From: Luteimonas sp. FCS-9
GTDB taxonomy: Bacteria; Pseudomonadota; Gammaproteobacteria; Xanthomonadales; Xanthomonadaceae
DNA length: 64,000 nt
Assembly (NCBI RefSeq): GCF_001014645.1
Contig: NZ_LASZ01000003.1
Span: forward strand, 1-64,000
Direction: 5' to 3'
The number at the start of each line of letters is the position of its first letter. Positions within the stretch are counted from its first letter, which is position 1. Below, piece after piece: positions 24,882-34,168 of this stretch. The notes under the pieces were generated by a model. It did no database searches. It was not told the DNA's origin and was given only the letters and a program-made list of their open reading frames with translations. Both the position numbers and the translations under genes were made by a program.

Positions 24882-25673
24882 TCAGCGCGTACGTCGCCTG
24901 GGTGGCTCGGGAGGATCGTCGGGCGTGTCAGGCGGATCGCCGTACAGCCGCTGGCAGGTGTCGCACCAGAAGGCGCGCCGCTGCGCCGCGCCGAGCCGCT
25001 TGCGGTAGTGCAGCGGCGTGCCGTCGCGCGGGCAGGTGCGCTTGGTGTGCACCTGGTAGTGCTTGCGCAGCTCGAAGGCGAGCTTCCAGCGGTAGAAGTC
25101 GAAGCTGTACGTCCGCGCCTGCGTCACCAGTTCGGCGAGCTTGCGCGGCGGCAGGGCGCCGATGCGGCTTTCGGGATGCACGCGGATGCGGTGCAGGACT
25201 TCGTTCTTGATGATGTTGCCGACGCCGGCGAAGACGTCCTGGTCGAGCAGCACGTCGGCGGCCAGCGCCTGCGGGCGCGCGCGCAGCTTGCGCCGGGCCG
25301 CGGCGGGGTCCCAGATGTCGCTCATGACGTCGGTGCGCCAGTCGTAGACGGCGTCGAGGTCGCCTTCGATGAAGCGCACCGAGCAGGCGTAGAAGTTCAG
25401 GCACCGACCCTTGCTGAAGCCCAGGCCGAGCCGGACCGGCGCGTCCTTGGTGTCGTCGATGCGATAGCTGCCGAACAGCAGGAAGTGGATGCGCACGCTG
25501 AAGCCGGCGAACTGCAGCAGCAGGTGCTTGCCCCAGCTGCGCACGGCGACCAGCGTGCGGTTGCGCAGCCGCTGGATGTCCTGCGTGCTGTTACCCGTCA
25601 CGCGCAGCACCTTGCGGCCGGCGAACTCCGCGGCGGCCTCGCGCAGGATGACGATCGACGGACCCTCGGGCAT
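24882..25673 (-). CDS. Fpg/Nei-family DNA glycosylase (endonuclease VIII-like)
   Basis: 263 residues. It begins MPEGPSIVILREAA: after Met removal the catalytic Pro2 and Glu3 are in place. An H2TH region is visible in the middle (LLDQDVFAGVGNIIKNEVLH), the most conserved block of the family. The C-terminal zinc finger is incomplete: CPRDGTPLHYRKR provides only one Cys, the second position being Asp, while the second pair CDTC is intact. These enzymes remove oxidised bases and nick the AP site. Similar degenerate fingers occur in xanthomonad homologues, so activity is likely. A Pro/Arg-rich tail (PPDTPDDPPEPPRRRTR) follows the finger. Confidence 0.8.
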   Translation of the reverse strand: MPEGPSIVILREAAAEFAGRKVLRVTGNSTQDIQRLRNRTLVAVRSWGKHLLLQFAGFSVRIHFLLFGSYRIDDTKDAPVRLGLGFSKGRCLNFYACSVRFIEGDLDAVYDWRTDVMSDIWDPAAARRKLRARPQALAADVLLDQDVFAGVGNIIKNEVLHRIRVHPESRIGALPPRKLAELVTQARTYSFDFYRWKLAFELRKHYQVHTKRTCPRDGTPLHYRKRLGAAQRRAFWCDTCQRLYGDPPDTPDDPPEPPRRRTR

Positions 25674-25781
25674 GCGGGGAGTATCGCGCCGCGGTGCGTG
25701 AGTGCCGGGTCAGCGGTACGGTCCGGGCCGGCGGGGTTGGCCGGCGTCTCTGCGCCGGGTCCGTTGGCCCGCCGGCCGCGC

Positions 25782-25892
25782 ACCTCCCCCGCCTGCGGGG
25801 GAGGTCGGCGCGCCCGCGCGCCGGGTGGGGGCACGGGCTTGGCGCGAGAAAACGCCCCCATCCCAACCTTCCCCCCGCTTGGCGGGGGAAGG
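25782..25892. repeat. Dispersed palindromic repeat, copy A
   Basis: Two hairpins: ACCTCCCCCGC / GCGGGGGAGGT at 25782-25805 and CCTTCCCCC / GGGGGAAGG at about 25868-25892, separated by GGTGGGGGCACGGG and CGCCCCCATCCCAACC. The same two-hairpin unit occurs at 50620-50732, and its first half occurs at 50758-50818. This is a dispersed intergenic repeat of the REP/BIME kind. It lies just upstream of the GGDEF-EAL gene. Confidence 0.85.
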
Positions 25893-25948
25893 GGCCAAAA
25901 GCCTTCCCCGCGCGAACAGGCTAATCTGGCGGCCGATCGCCAAGGTGC

Positions 25949-28132
25949 ATGCCGATGGGCCCCGTCCCGTTCCCGATTCCGCCCGACGAAGCGCTGCGGG
26001 CCAGCACGCTGGCGGACTACCACGTGCTCGACGCGCCGGCCGAACCGGAGTTCGACCGGCTGGTGCAGCTGGCGTCGCGGCTGTTCTCGGTGCCGATCGT
26101 GCTGATCTCGCTGGTGACGCGCGACCGGCAGGTCTTCAAGGCCCGCGTGGGCCTGGAGGTGTGCGAGACCGAGCGGGACGTGTCGTTCTGCGCGCACGCG
26201 ATCCTGCAGGACGACGTCATGGTGGTGCCCGATGCACTGGAGGATCCGCGCTTCGCGGCCAATCCCCTGGTCCTCGGTCCGCCGTTCATCCGCTTCTACG
26301 CCGGCAAGCCGCTGGTAACGCCGGGCGGGCAGCGCCTGGGCACGGTGTGCCTGATCGACACCCAGCCGCGCCAGGAATTCAGCCAGTCCGAGCGCGACAA
26401 CCTGTCGGATATCGCCGAGCTGGTCATGGACCGCATGGAGCTGACGCGGCTGGAGTACATGCGGGCGATCGGCCAGGCGCGGTTCGAGAACATCGCCGCG
26501 ACCTCGCCCGACGCGATCATCTGCACCACCGACACCGGCCAGGTCACGTTCTGGAACCACGCCGCCGAGCGGCTGTTCGGCTACGCGGCCGAGGAGGCCA
26601 CCGGGCGTTGCAGCAGCCTGATCGTGCCCGACAGCTGGCGCGAGGCGTACTTCGAGGACCTGGCGCGCCTGCGCGACAGCGGCACCATGGAGGCCGTCGG
26701 CCGCACGATCGTGCGCTCGGGCCTGCGCCGCGACGGCAGCGAGTTCCCGGCCGAGATCTCGCTGTCGTCGTGGCAGGAGGGCCGGGCGCGGAGCGTCGGC
26801 GCGATCGTGCGCGACATCACCGAGCGCCGGCGCAACGAGGACCGGCTCTACCGGCTGGCCTCGCTCGATGCGCTGACCGAGCTGCCCAACCGCGCCGCGT
26901 GGCGTGCGTGCATCCACGACGCGCTCGCGCAGGGCACGCCCGTGTCGGTGCTGCTGCTGGACCTGGACGGCTTCAAGGACGTCAACGACACGTTGGGCCA
27001 CTCGGCCGGCGACCAGGTGCTCAAGACGGTCGCCGCGCGCCTGAAGGCCGAATGCCCCGACGCGCTGATGGTCGCGCGGCTGGGCGGCGACGAGTTCGTG
27101 CTGCTGCTGGCCGGCGACGACCGCCGCGCGGCCAGCGCCGTCGCCGGCGGTGTGGTGCGTGCGCTGTCGCGGCCCTACGCGTTGCCCGGGCACGCGTTCG
27201 AGATCGGCGCCAGCGTCGGGATCGCGCTGTACCCGGCGCACGGTGCGCGCGCCGAGGACCTGCTCGGGGCCGCGGATCTGGCGCTGTACCGCGCCAAGGC
27301 GGCGGGCAAGGGCCGCTACGTGCTGTTCGAGCCGGCGTTCCGCGAGGTCGCCGTCGCGCGCCGGGAGTTCGAGCGCGAGCTGCGACGGGCCTTCGAGCAG
27401 GACCAGTTCGTGCTGCTCTATCAGCCGCAGGTCGACACGCGCGATGGCCGGATCCGCGGCGCGGAGGCGCTGCTGCGCTGGCAGCATCCCACGCGCGGGA
27501 TGCTGTCGCCGGTCTCGTTCATCGACGTGCTGGCGCAGAAGCCGATCGCGCCGGCGGTCGGCGAATGGATCCTGCGTACCGCCTGCGGCCAGGCGCGGGC
27601 CTGGCGTGAGCGCGTGCCGGGCTTCCGGATCGGCGTGAACCTGTTCGAGGCGCAGCTGCGCTCGGGCCAGCTGCGCAACGTCGTCGAGCGCGTGCTGCAC
27701 GACACCGGGCTGCCGCCGGAGGCGTTGGAGCTGGAGCTGCTCGAGAACATCATGATGCGCAACGACGGTGCGACGCTGAAGCTGCTGCAGGCGCTGCGCA
27801 CGATGGGCGTGGGCCTGGCGTTCGACGACTACGGCACGGGCTTCGCGTCGCTGAGCCTGCTCAAGCGTTTCCCGGTCAGCCGGCTGAAGATCGACCGGTC
27901 GTTCATCCGCGATGTCATCAGCGATCCGGAGGACGCGGCGATCGTGCGCGCGGTGATCTACCTGGGCCGCAGCTTCGGGCTCGAGGTGATCGCCGAGGGC
28001 GTGGAGACCAAGGCGCAGCTCGATTTCCTGGTCGCCAACCACTGCTCGCATGCGCAGGGCTACCTGTTCGGCCGGCCGATGTCGGCGCAGGCGCTCACCT
28101 CCGAACTGGGCCGCGCGGCCGTGCTGCCCTGA
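25949..28132 (+). CDS. GAF-PAS-GGDEF-EAL cyclic-di-GMP protein
   Basis: 727 residues, no membrane segments. An N-terminal GAF domain (about 20-175: FDRLVQLASRLFSVPIVLIS, CLIDTQPR), then PAS (about 178-300: NIAATSPDAIICTTDTGQV), then GGDEF (about 305-460) with an intact LGGDEFVLLL (about 378-385), then EAL (about 475-727) with GAEALLRWQHP (Glu506), FDDYGTGFASLSLLK and AEGVET. Both active sites look complete, so it may both make and degrade c-di-GMP, with GAF and PAS sensing a small ligand or redox signal. Cytoplasmic. A repeat with two hairpins lies before it. Confidence 0.85.
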   Translation: MPMGPVPFPIPPDEALRASTLADYHVLDAPAEPEFDRLVQLASRLFSVPIVLISLVTRDRQVFKARVGLEVCETERDVSFCAHAILQDDVMVVPDALEDPRFAANPLVLGPPFIRFYAGKPLVTPGGQRLGTVCLIDTQPRQEFSQSERDNLSDIAELVMDRMELTRLEYMRAIGQARFENIAATSPDAIICTTDTGQVTFWNHAAERLFGYAAEEATGRCSSLIVPDSWREAYFEDLARLRDSGTMEAVGRTIVRSGLRRDGSEFPAEISLSSWQEGRARSVGAIVRDITERRRNEDRLYRLASLDALTELPNRAAWRACIHDALAQGTPVSVLLLDLDGFKDVNDTLGHSAGDQVLKTVAARLKAECPDALMVARLGGDEFVLLLAGDDRRAASAVAGGVVRALSRPYALPGHAFEIGASVGIALYPAHGARAEDLLGAADLALYRAKAAGKGRYVLFEPAFREVAVARREFERELRRAFEQDQFVLLYQPQVDTRDGRIRGAEALLRWQHPTRGMLSPVSFIDVLAQKPIAPAVGEWILRTACGQARAWRERVPGFRIGVNLFEAQLRSGQLRNVVERVLHDTGLPPEALELELLENIMMRNDGATLKLLQALRTMGVGLAFDDYGTGFASLSLLKRFPVSRLKIDRSFIRDVISDPEDAAIVRAVIYLGRSFGLEVIAEGVETKAQLDFLVANHCSHAQGYLFGRPMSAQALTSELGRAAVLP

Positions 28133-28203
28133 CCGCCCGCCGGGCGTGGTGCCGGGCGCGGGCGGTTGCTAGGCTGCCGGATCACCCGATCGGCAGGTAC
28201 CCC

Positions 28204-29247
28204 ATGGACCGGCGACATTTCCTCTCCACCGCGGCACTGTCCGCGCTGGCGGCCTCGATGCCGCTGGGTGCGATCGCGGACGCGCGCGCCGCGGCGCCCG
28301 GGCGGCGCCTGGCGCCGGCGCTGCGCCCCGGCGACACCGTCGGACTGGTCAGTCCGTCGTCGCCGGTCGACGAGCCGTTCGACCTCGAACTGGCGCAGGA
28401 GGTGATGCGTGCGCTGGGCTTCGAGGTCAGGACCGGCGCGCACTTCGGCGGGCGGCGGGGGCACCTGGCCGGCACCGATGCGGAGCGGGCAGGGGACCTC
28501 AACGCGATGTTCGCCGATCCGCAGGTGCGCGCGGTGATCTGCGTGCGCGGCGGCTCGGGCGCGGCGCGGCTGCTGCCGCTGCTCGACTACGACACGATCG
28601 CGCGCAATCCCAAGGTGCTGCTCGGCTACTCGGACATCACCGCGCTGCACAGCGCGATCCACGCGCGCACCGGGCTGGTCACCTTCCACGGACCCAACGG
28701 TACGGGCAGCTGGAACCGCTTCAACGCCGACCAGTTCCGGCGGCTGTTCTTCGCGCGCGAGGCGATGGTCTACCGCAACGCGGTCGACGACGCCGACGAA
28801 CTGGTGCCGCGCCGCAACCGCACCGTCGCCATCACCGGCGGCAAGGCGCAGGGCGAGCTGGTCGGCGGCAACCTGACCGTGCTCAGCGCACTCGCCGGTT
28901 CGCCGTACCTACCCGATTTCAGCGGCAAGATCCTGTTCCTGGAGGACGTCGACGAGGCGCCGTACCGGATCGACCGGATGCTGAGCACGCTCAAGCTGAT
29001 GGGCGCGCTGGACCGGATCGCCGGGCTGGTCTTCGGCCAGTGCACCGACTGCGATCCGGGCGCGGGCTTCGGCTCGCTGACGCTGGCGCAGATCCTCGAC
29101 GACCACATCAAACCGCTGGGCATTCCGGCCTATCGGGGCGCGATGATCGGCCACGTGCGCGAGCAGTTCATCGTGCCGGTCGGCGGCCGGGTCGAACTCG
29201 ATGCCGATGCCGGCCAGTTCCGGCTGCTGGCACCGGTGCTGGCGTAG
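28204..29247 (+). CDS. LD-carboxypeptidase (S66) with Tat-type signal
   Basis: 347 residues. The N-terminus MDRRHFLSTAALSALAAS has a twin-arginine pattern and a hydrophobic run, so it is exported folded. S66 landmarks: VGLVSPSSPVD (N-terminal strand), VICVRGGSGAARLL, LLGYSDITALH (nucleophile Ser), KILFLEDVDEAPYRIDR (Glu) and GMIGHVREQ-type GAMIGHVREQ (His). These enzymes cleave the L-Lys/mDAP-D-Ala bond of tetrapeptides in peptidoglycan recycling, or related LD-peptides and microcin C. Being exported is unusual compared with cytoplasmic LdcA and fits a catabolic role. Confidence 0.85.
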   Translation: MDRRHFLSTAALSALAASMPLGAIADARAAAPGRRLAPALRPGDTVGLVSPSSPVDEPFDLELAQEVMRALGFEVRTGAHFGGRRGHLAGTDAERAGDLNAMFADPQVRAVICVRGGSGAARLLPLLDYDTIARNPKVLLGYSDITALHSAIHARTGLVTFHGPNGTGSWNRFNADQFRRLFFAREAMVYRNAVDDADELVPRRNRTVAITGGKAQGELVGGNLTVLSALAGSPYLPDFSGKILFLEDVDEAPYRIDRMLSTLKLMGALDRIAGLVFGQCTDCDPGAGFGSLTLAQILDDHIKPLGIPAYRGAMIGHVREQFIVPVGGRVELDADAGQFRLLAPVLA

Positions 29248-29262
29248 CCGGCGGGACGCGGT

Positions 29263-29295
29263 GCCGGACCGCCGCCGCGCGGGCGATGGTCCGGC
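29263..29295. terminator. Hairpin between two convergent genes
   Basis: GCCGGACC pairs with GGTCCGGC around a 17-base loop, in the 54-base gap between the carboxypeptidase and TonB-receptor stops. It can serve transcripts from both sides. No T-tract. Confidence 0.45.
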
Positions 29296-29301
29296 GTGCG
29301 C

Positions 29302-32124
29302 TCAGAAGTGCAGGCTCAGCCCGAGGTTGATCGAGCGGCCGTAGCGGTAGTAGCCCTGGGTGAGCAGCGGGTGGCCGTTGATGCTGTAGGTCTGCGCCTC
29401 GTCGAGCAGGTTGCGGCCCTCCAGGCTGACGGTCAGCAGGTCGTTGACCTTGTAGGACGCGTGCGCGGTGAGCCAGGTCAGCGAATCGGCCTGCTCGTTG
29501 TAGCCGGTGCCGATCACGTTGATCGCGCTGACGAAGCCGTCGGTGTGGTCGGCGGTCGCGCCCAGCGACCACGGCCCCTTCTCGTACATCAGCGCGAGCG
29601 AGTAGGTCGCCGGCGCGATGCCCTCCAGCGGGCGCTCCTCGTCGCCGACCCAGCTGCGCGACCAGTTGCGGGTGTATTGCGCGCGTACGCCGAAGCCGTT
29701 CTGCCAGAAGTGCTGCAGGCCGGCCTCCAGGCCGCGGACCTTGGCGTAGTCGCCGTTGATCGGCCGCATCACGTTGAACAGGTAGCCCGGCACGCCGATG
29801 TCCTGGCCCGGTTCCCAGCTCGTGGTGATCTGGTTCTCGATGCGCTTGTAGAACACCGCCAGGTTCGCGATCGAGCTCTCGGTGAAGTACCACTCCAGCG
29901 AGGCGTCGGCCTGCCGCGCGCTGTAGGGCTCCAGGTCGACGTTGCCGCCGTAGACCTGGGTGAAGTCGCCCCACGAGACGCTGGCGGTGGTGTTGGTGGG
30001 CGCGAGCTGGTTGACCGGCGGGCGGGCCATCGTCTTCGCCGCGCCCAGGCGCAGTTGCAGATCGTCGTCGAAGCGCCAGATGAAGTTCGCCGACGGCAGC
30101 ACGAACGTGTATTCGGCATCGGCGCGGATCGGGGTGGGCTCGGCGTACTGGGCGGTGTAGTTGAACGGGCCGTACTCGGTAATCGAGACGATCTTCGCGT
30201 CCCAGGCCTCGGCCTGGGTCCGGGTCTTGACCACGCGCACGCCGACATCGCCGCTCCAGCGCTCGCCCGACAGGTCGGCCTGGAGGTACACCGCGCGCGT
30301 CTTCTCGCTCACGCGGTAGCTCTCGAGCGGGTTCCAGCGCGGCGCGGCCATCGAGAAGTCGTAGGCGGTGCCGTCGGGGCGCAGGTTGCCGTCGTAGGCG
30401 CGCAGCCGGGCCAGGTAGCCGGGCACGTCGAAGGCGAGGAAGCTGCGCGGAAAATCGCTGCCGACGCCGCTCATGAAGTTCGGCAGCGCGAGCGGGTCGG
30501 ACAGCACGTCGCCGCCGAGGTCGCCGACGTTGATGGCATTGTCGGACGCGTAGTAGTCGGCGGCGCCGTTGAGGGTGTTGTTGACCAAGTCGCGCGACTT
30601 GCTGCGGTCGGTGAGCGAGATGCCGAAGCGCAGCGTGTCGAGCGCACCGCGACCCACGTGCAGGTCGCCGCCGAGCGTGCCGCCGGTGATCTCGTCGCGG
30701 ATGTCGTCGCCGCGCAGCTCCATGTAGTGCGTGTCGAAGTCCGATGCGCCGAACTGCCCGTCAGCCAGGCCCTGGCGCAGGTCGCGGCCGTCCGGGAAGG
30801 CGGCCGAGACGTTGGGCACCGCGTCGGGGCCGAGCTCGATCCGCGCGACGTTGGGCTGGTTCATGCGCAGCACCACGTAGGTGTCCTGGCCGCCGGAATA
30901 GCGCTTGGACGTCGACCGGTAGCCGTCGGCGGTCAGCGTCAGCGCGTCGGTCGCCTCCCAATGCGCGTTGACGCCGTACAGATCGGTGTCGACGACGCGG
31001 TGCTCGGTCTGGTTGAGCAGCTCGGGGTTGAGCCGCAGCTCCGGGTCGGGGTTGTCCATCGTGAAGCCGGTGACGATGCCGTCCTGCACGACGATGTCCG
31101 ACCAGCGCCCGGGCGCGAACAGCGGGTAGTACGACTGCTGGTAGGAGACCTGCGGGGAGTCGAGCCGGGTCTTGAGCCCGTCGACGACGACGCGCACGCG
31201 GTCGCTGGGACGCCACTCGAACTTGGCCGAGTACGCGGTGCGCTTCTTGTCCTCCAGGATCGAGCCGACCCGGAACTGCCCCGGCGCGATCAGGCCGTAC
31301 TCGTCGGGATCGAGTTCGCCGTTGCCGTTGGGGTCGATGTTGCCGCCCCAGGCGTTGCCCGACCAGTTCTCGTCGCGCGGATCGGGATTGCGGGTCCAGC
31401 CGCCGTCGTTGCCGGCGATGTCGGTCCGGTCGCGGCGGTCGCCGCGCACCACGCCCAGCACCAGGCCGAAGGTGTCGTCGGCGAAGGTGTTGCTGTAGAC
31501 CGCCGAGAGCTTGTGGCCGTCCTCCTCGGACATCCGGTTGCGATCGCCCTCGATCCGCACCACGCCGTGCTGGCCGCGCTGGTCGAAGGCGCTGGCCGAG
31601 CGCAGGTTGACCAGGCCGCCGATCGCGCCTTCCGTCAGCGCGGCCTGCGCGCCCTTGACGACGTCCGCGCCGCTGATCACGTCGGCGGGCAGCACGTCGA
31701 ACGCGAAGTCGCGGCCGGCGCCGTCGGTCGCCAGGATGCGGCCGTTGAAGGTCGTCAGGGTGTACTCCGGGCCGAGCCCGCGGACGCTGACCTTCTGGCC
31801 CTCGCCGCCGGCGGTTCGGCTGATCGCCACGCCGGTGATGTGGCTCAGCGAGTCGGCGACGTTGTCGTCGGGAAACTTGCCCAGCTCCAGCGCGCTGATC
31901 GAGTCCTGGACGGTCGCCGCATCGCGCTTGAGCTCGACCGCGCGCGCGACGCTGCCGCGCACGCCGGTCACGACCACCGCATCCAGCGTCTCGACCGCGA
32001 ACGGGCCGTCGCCGGGCGGCGCGGGCGGGGTGGACTGGGCCTGGGCGAGCCCAGGCGCCGCGGTGGCGAACAGGGCCAGCGAGATACAGCGAAACAGCGT
32101 GTCGCGGTGCAGGTGGGTCGTCAC
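29302..32124 (-). CDS. TonB-dependent outer-membrane receptor of the amino-sugar locus
   Basis: 940 residues from GTG 32124, chosen because GGGAGAG lies just upstream; ATG 32160 would add 12 residues. Signal peptide (CISLALFATAAPGLAQA) followed by a plug domain (VVVTGVRGSVARAVELK, GVAISRTAGGEG) and a long beta-barrel ending in an aromatic C-terminus (NLGLSLHF). TonB receptors import large or scarce nutrients across the outer membrane. It is divergent from the DeoR gene with AACGAAA half-sites between them, so it is probably the outer-membrane transporter for the N-acetylgalactosamine-type sugar or its oligosaccharide, like AgaO in other proteobacteria. The substrate is inferred from context only. 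Confidence 0.85.
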   Translation of the reverse strand: MTTHLHRDTLFRCISLALFATAAPGLAQAQSTPPAPPGDGPFAVETLDAVVVTGVRGSVARAVELKRDAATVQDSISALELGKFPDDNVADSLSHITGVAISRTAGGEGQKVSVRGLGPEYTLTTFNGRILATDGAGRDFAFDVLPADVISGADVVKGAQAALTEGAIGGLVNLRSASAFDQRGQHGVVRIEGDRNRMSEEDGHKLSAVYSNTFADDTFGLVLGVVRGDRRDRTDIAGNDGGWTRNPDPRDENWSGNAWGGNIDPNGNGELDPDEYGLIAPGQFRVGSILEDKKRTAYSAKFEWRPSDRVRVVVDGLKTRLDSPQVSYQQSYYPLFAPGRWSDIVVQDGIVTGFTMDNPDPELRLNPELLNQTEHRVVDTDLYGVNAHWEATDALTLTADGYRSTSKRYSGGQDTYVVLRMNQPNVARIELGPDAVPNVSAAFPDGRDLRQGLADGQFGASDFDTHYMELRGDDIRDEITGGTLGGDLHVGRGALDTLRFGISLTDRSKSRDLVNNTLNGAADYYASDNAINVGDLGGDVLSDPLALPNFMSGVGSDFPRSFLAFDVPGYLARLRAYDGNLRPDGTAYDFSMAAPRWNPLESYRVSEKTRAVYLQADLSGERWSGDVGVRVVKTRTQAEAWDAKIVSITEYGPFNYTAQYAEPTPIRADAEYTFVLPSANFIWRFDDDLQLRLGAAKTMARPPVNQLAPTNTTASVSWGDFTQVYGGNVDLEPYSARQADASLEWYFTESSIANLAVFYKRIENQITTSWEPGQDIGVPGYLFNVMRPINGDYAKVRGLEAGLQHFWQNGFGVRAQYTRNWSRSWVGDEERPLEGIAPATYSLALMYEKGPWSLGATADHTDGFVSAINVIGTGYNEQADSLTWLTAHASYKVNDLLTVSLEGRNLLDEAQTYSINGHPLLTQGYYRYGRSINLGLSLHF

Positions 32125-32172
32125 TTCGTCTCTCCCTCGAAGGCGGTGTCGGGCAGTCATGCGGGCGCAACA

Positions 32173-32230
32173 AACGAAAACGAGACTATCTTATGTTTCG
32201 TTTTGTTATCAATAGCGAAATTTAACGAAA
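32173..32230. promoter_or_regulatory. Probable DeoR/AgaR operator cluster in divergent promoter
   Basis: Three AT-rich half-sites, AACGAAAACGA, TTTCGTTTTG and AGCGAAATTTAACGAAAAG, are grouped within 60 bases between the receptor and regulator genes. DeoR/GlpR-type repressors bind repeated TTTCG/CGAAA elements. The same AACGAAA and AGCGAAA words recur in front of the glycosidase operon. This AT-rich block stands out sharply from the G+C-rich surroundings. Confidence 0.65.
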
Positions 32231-32263
32231 AGGGGCATACTCCGCCGCATTGTGAGAAGGGCC

Positions 32264-33043
32264 ATGACCGGAAGCCGGGACACCAGTCAGCGACGACTGC
32301 GGATCAGCGAACTCGTGCGCCAGCACGGCAGCGTGCAGGTGACCGCGCTGGCCGAGCTGTTCGGCGTGAGCGTGCAGACCGTGCGCAAGGACCTGCGCTA
32401 TCTCGCCGAGCGCGGGGTGATGGCGCGCGCCTACGGCGGCGCGATCGACAGCAACGCGGTCGGCGGCCCGGTCGCCGAGCCGGCGTACGAGGTCAAGCGC
32501 ACCGAACGCCTGGAGGCGAAGCGCCGCATCGGCCGGCTGGCGGCGACGCTGGTCAAGGCCGGCGACACGATCGCGATCGACTCGGGTACCACCGCCATCC
32601 AGCTCGCCGAGGCGATGCCCAACATCGAGGCGACGGTGGTCACCAACGACTTCGGCGTGCTGACCGCGCTGACCCCGAAGAACAACGTCGACATCGTCAT
32701 GCTCGGCGGCGAGCTGCGCCGCAAGAACATGGCCTTCTACGGCGGGCTGACCGTCGATGCGCTCGACGCGCTGCACGTGGACGTGGTGTTCCTGGGCGTC
32801 GACGGATTCGACCTGGAGCGCGGCATCACGACCCACTACGAGCCCGAGGCGATGCTCAACCGCAAGATGATCGAGGCCGCGCGCAAGGTGGTGGCGATCA
32901 CAGACAGCTCGAAGTTCGGACGCATCTGCCTGCACCGCATCATTCCCGTCTCCGGCCTCGATGCGCTGATCACCGACGAGGACGCGCCCGACGAGGTGCG
33001 CGAGGCGAGCCGGCAACTGGGCTTCGACCTGCTGCTGGCCTGA
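32264..33043 (+). CDS. agaR: DeoR-family regulator (AgaR-like)
   Basis: 259 residues from ATG 32264; GTG 32252 is an alternative start. N-terminal winged HTH (VTALAELFGVSVQTVRKDLRY), then the sugar-phosphate-binding DeoR domain (IAIDSGTTAIQLAEAM, VVTNDFGVLTAL, VMLGGELRRKNMAFYG, ITTHYEPEAMLNRKMIEA, AITDSSKFGR). The last motifs match AgaR/GlpR-type ligand domains, which sense a phosphorylated sugar. It lies between the receptor and a GH36 operon, with candidate operators on both sides. It most likely represses both until a GalNAc-phosphate-like inducer appears. Confidence 0.8.
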   Translation: MTGSRDTSQRRLRISELVRQHGSVQVTALAELFGVSVQTVRKDLRYLAERGVMARAYGGAIDSNAVGGPVAEPAYEVKRTERLEAKRRIGRLAATLVKAGDTIAIDSGTTAIQLAEAMPNIEATVVTNDFGVLTALTPKNNVDIVMLGGELRRKNMAFYGGLTVDALDALHVDVVFLGVDGFDLERGITTHYEPEAMLNRKMIEAARKVVAITDSSKFGRICLHRIIPVSGLDALITDEDAPDEVREASRQLGFDLLLA

Positions 33044-33055
33044 CCGCGCCACGGC

Positions 33056-34165
33056 TCAGCGTCGCCGCGGCGCGAACACGCGCACCGCGTTGGCGTAGTA
33101 GACCTTGTCGATCACCTCGCGCGGCAGCGCGAGCCCGCGCACGTCGGCGCGGATCGTGTCGATGCGCTGGGTCTCGCCGGTGGCCAGGAACATCCAGTCC
33201 GAGCGCCAGGTCGCGTGCGCGCTGCGGCGGAACGCCGCCGGATCGGTGTCCGGATCCTGGGTGAGGTCGGTGCCGTAGAGCAGGCGGTCCTGGTAGGCGA
33301 CGAAGAACGCGCGCACCTTGGCGTGGTCGCGCACCGCCTGGTGCTGGACCTGGGCCATGCGCGCAGCGAGGTCGACGGTCGCCTGCGGATAGCGGTCGAG
33401 GAACGCGGCCAGGCGATCGACGTCCCATTCCAGGCTGGCCATGTGTGCGCCGACGAACGGCAGCTGCGGATGCGCATCCAGGAACCGGTCGCGCACCGCC
33501 ATGTGCGTCTCGTAGCCGGGTTCCTCCGGATGCAGGTACATATGGTACTCGGGATGGTTGCCGAAGTATTCGCGGTCGTTGTCAGTGGTCATCCGCTCCA
33601 GCGGCAGCCAGCAGTTGTGCGGCTCGCCCTGGTGGCCGATCAGCGGCACGCCGAGCGCCTGGATGCGCGCGGCGACCGGCGCCAGTCCAGGGTGGTCGAG
33701 CATGATCGGGCGGCCCTGTGCGTCCTTTTCGACCATGCCCACGTTCTTCCAGATCTTGACCGCGCGCGCGCCGCGCGCGACGTCGGCGGCGAGCGCGTCG
33801 CCGGTGGCCTGCGACCATCCGGGTGCGCCGAAGCCGGTCATGCGGAACGTCGCAGCCCAGTGGAAGCGCGCCGGATCGGCGGCTGCCTGCGCCAGCGCGA
33901 TCGCGTGCTGGGTCTCCACCGGCGGGAAGGCCGGGTAGTCGACGTTGATCGACAGCAGCTCGAAGCCGTCCGCGCGCGCCTGGTCGAGAAACGCCGGCGA
34001 ATCGGCGTTGGCGTGCACGTGCGCGTCGAACTTGCGCACCGAGGCGAAGTCCGCCATCGCGTAGCCGGCCGATGGGCCGGCGTCCTGCGGTGCGGTGGCA
34101 CAGGACGCGGGCAGGCAGGCGGCGAGGGCGATCGCGCACCACTGGAATCTGGACATGCGGGTCAT
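33056..34165 (-). CDS. Lipoprotein amidohydrolase (COG2159-like TIM barrel)
   Basis: About 369 residues from ATG 34165 or 34156. A type II signal (LAACLPASC) makes it an outer- or periplasm-facing lipoprotein. The barrel starts with VRKFDAHVHANAD, giving the HxH metal site; further His/Glu residues are in VPLIGHQGEPHN and LPFVGAHMASLEWD, and the last Asp in LLYGTDLTQDPD. This is the amidohydrolase-2 superfamily (decarboxylases, lactonases, some deacetylases). It diverges from the glycosidase operon with operator-like sites between. Because no NagA-type deacetylase is in the locus, it could be an unusual N-deacetylase or act on a released glycan, but that is speculation. Confidence 0.75.
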   Translation of the reverse strand: MTRMSRFQWCAIALAACLPASCATAPQDAGPSAGYAMADFASVRKFDAHVHANADSPAFLDQARADGFELLSINVDYPAFPPVETQHAIALAQAAADPARFHWAATFRMTGFGAPGWSQATGDALAADVARGARAVKIWKNVGMVEKDAQGRPIMLDHPGLAPVAARIQALGVPLIGHQGEPHNCWLPLERMTTDNDREYFGNHPEYHMYLHPEEPGYETHMAVRDRFLDAHPQLPFVGAHMASLEWDVDRLAAFLDRYPQATVDLAARMAQVQHQAVRDHAKVRAFFVAYQDRLLYGTDLTQDPDTDPAAFRRSAHATWRSDWMFLATGETQRIDTIRADVRGLALPREVIDKVYYANAVRVFAPRRR

Positions 34166-34168
34166 TCC

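Noticed and set aside
25782..25892. CRISPR-like repeat
   Set aside because: Units are palindromic and unspaced by unique spacers; other copies lie far away as single insertions.
29296..33264. A plus-strand open frame of over 1300 codons antisense to the TonB receptor
   Set aside because: Composition is Val/Arg/Asp/Gly repeats typical of the antisense of G+C-rich genes. The receptor frame has a signal peptide, plug and barrel motifs.
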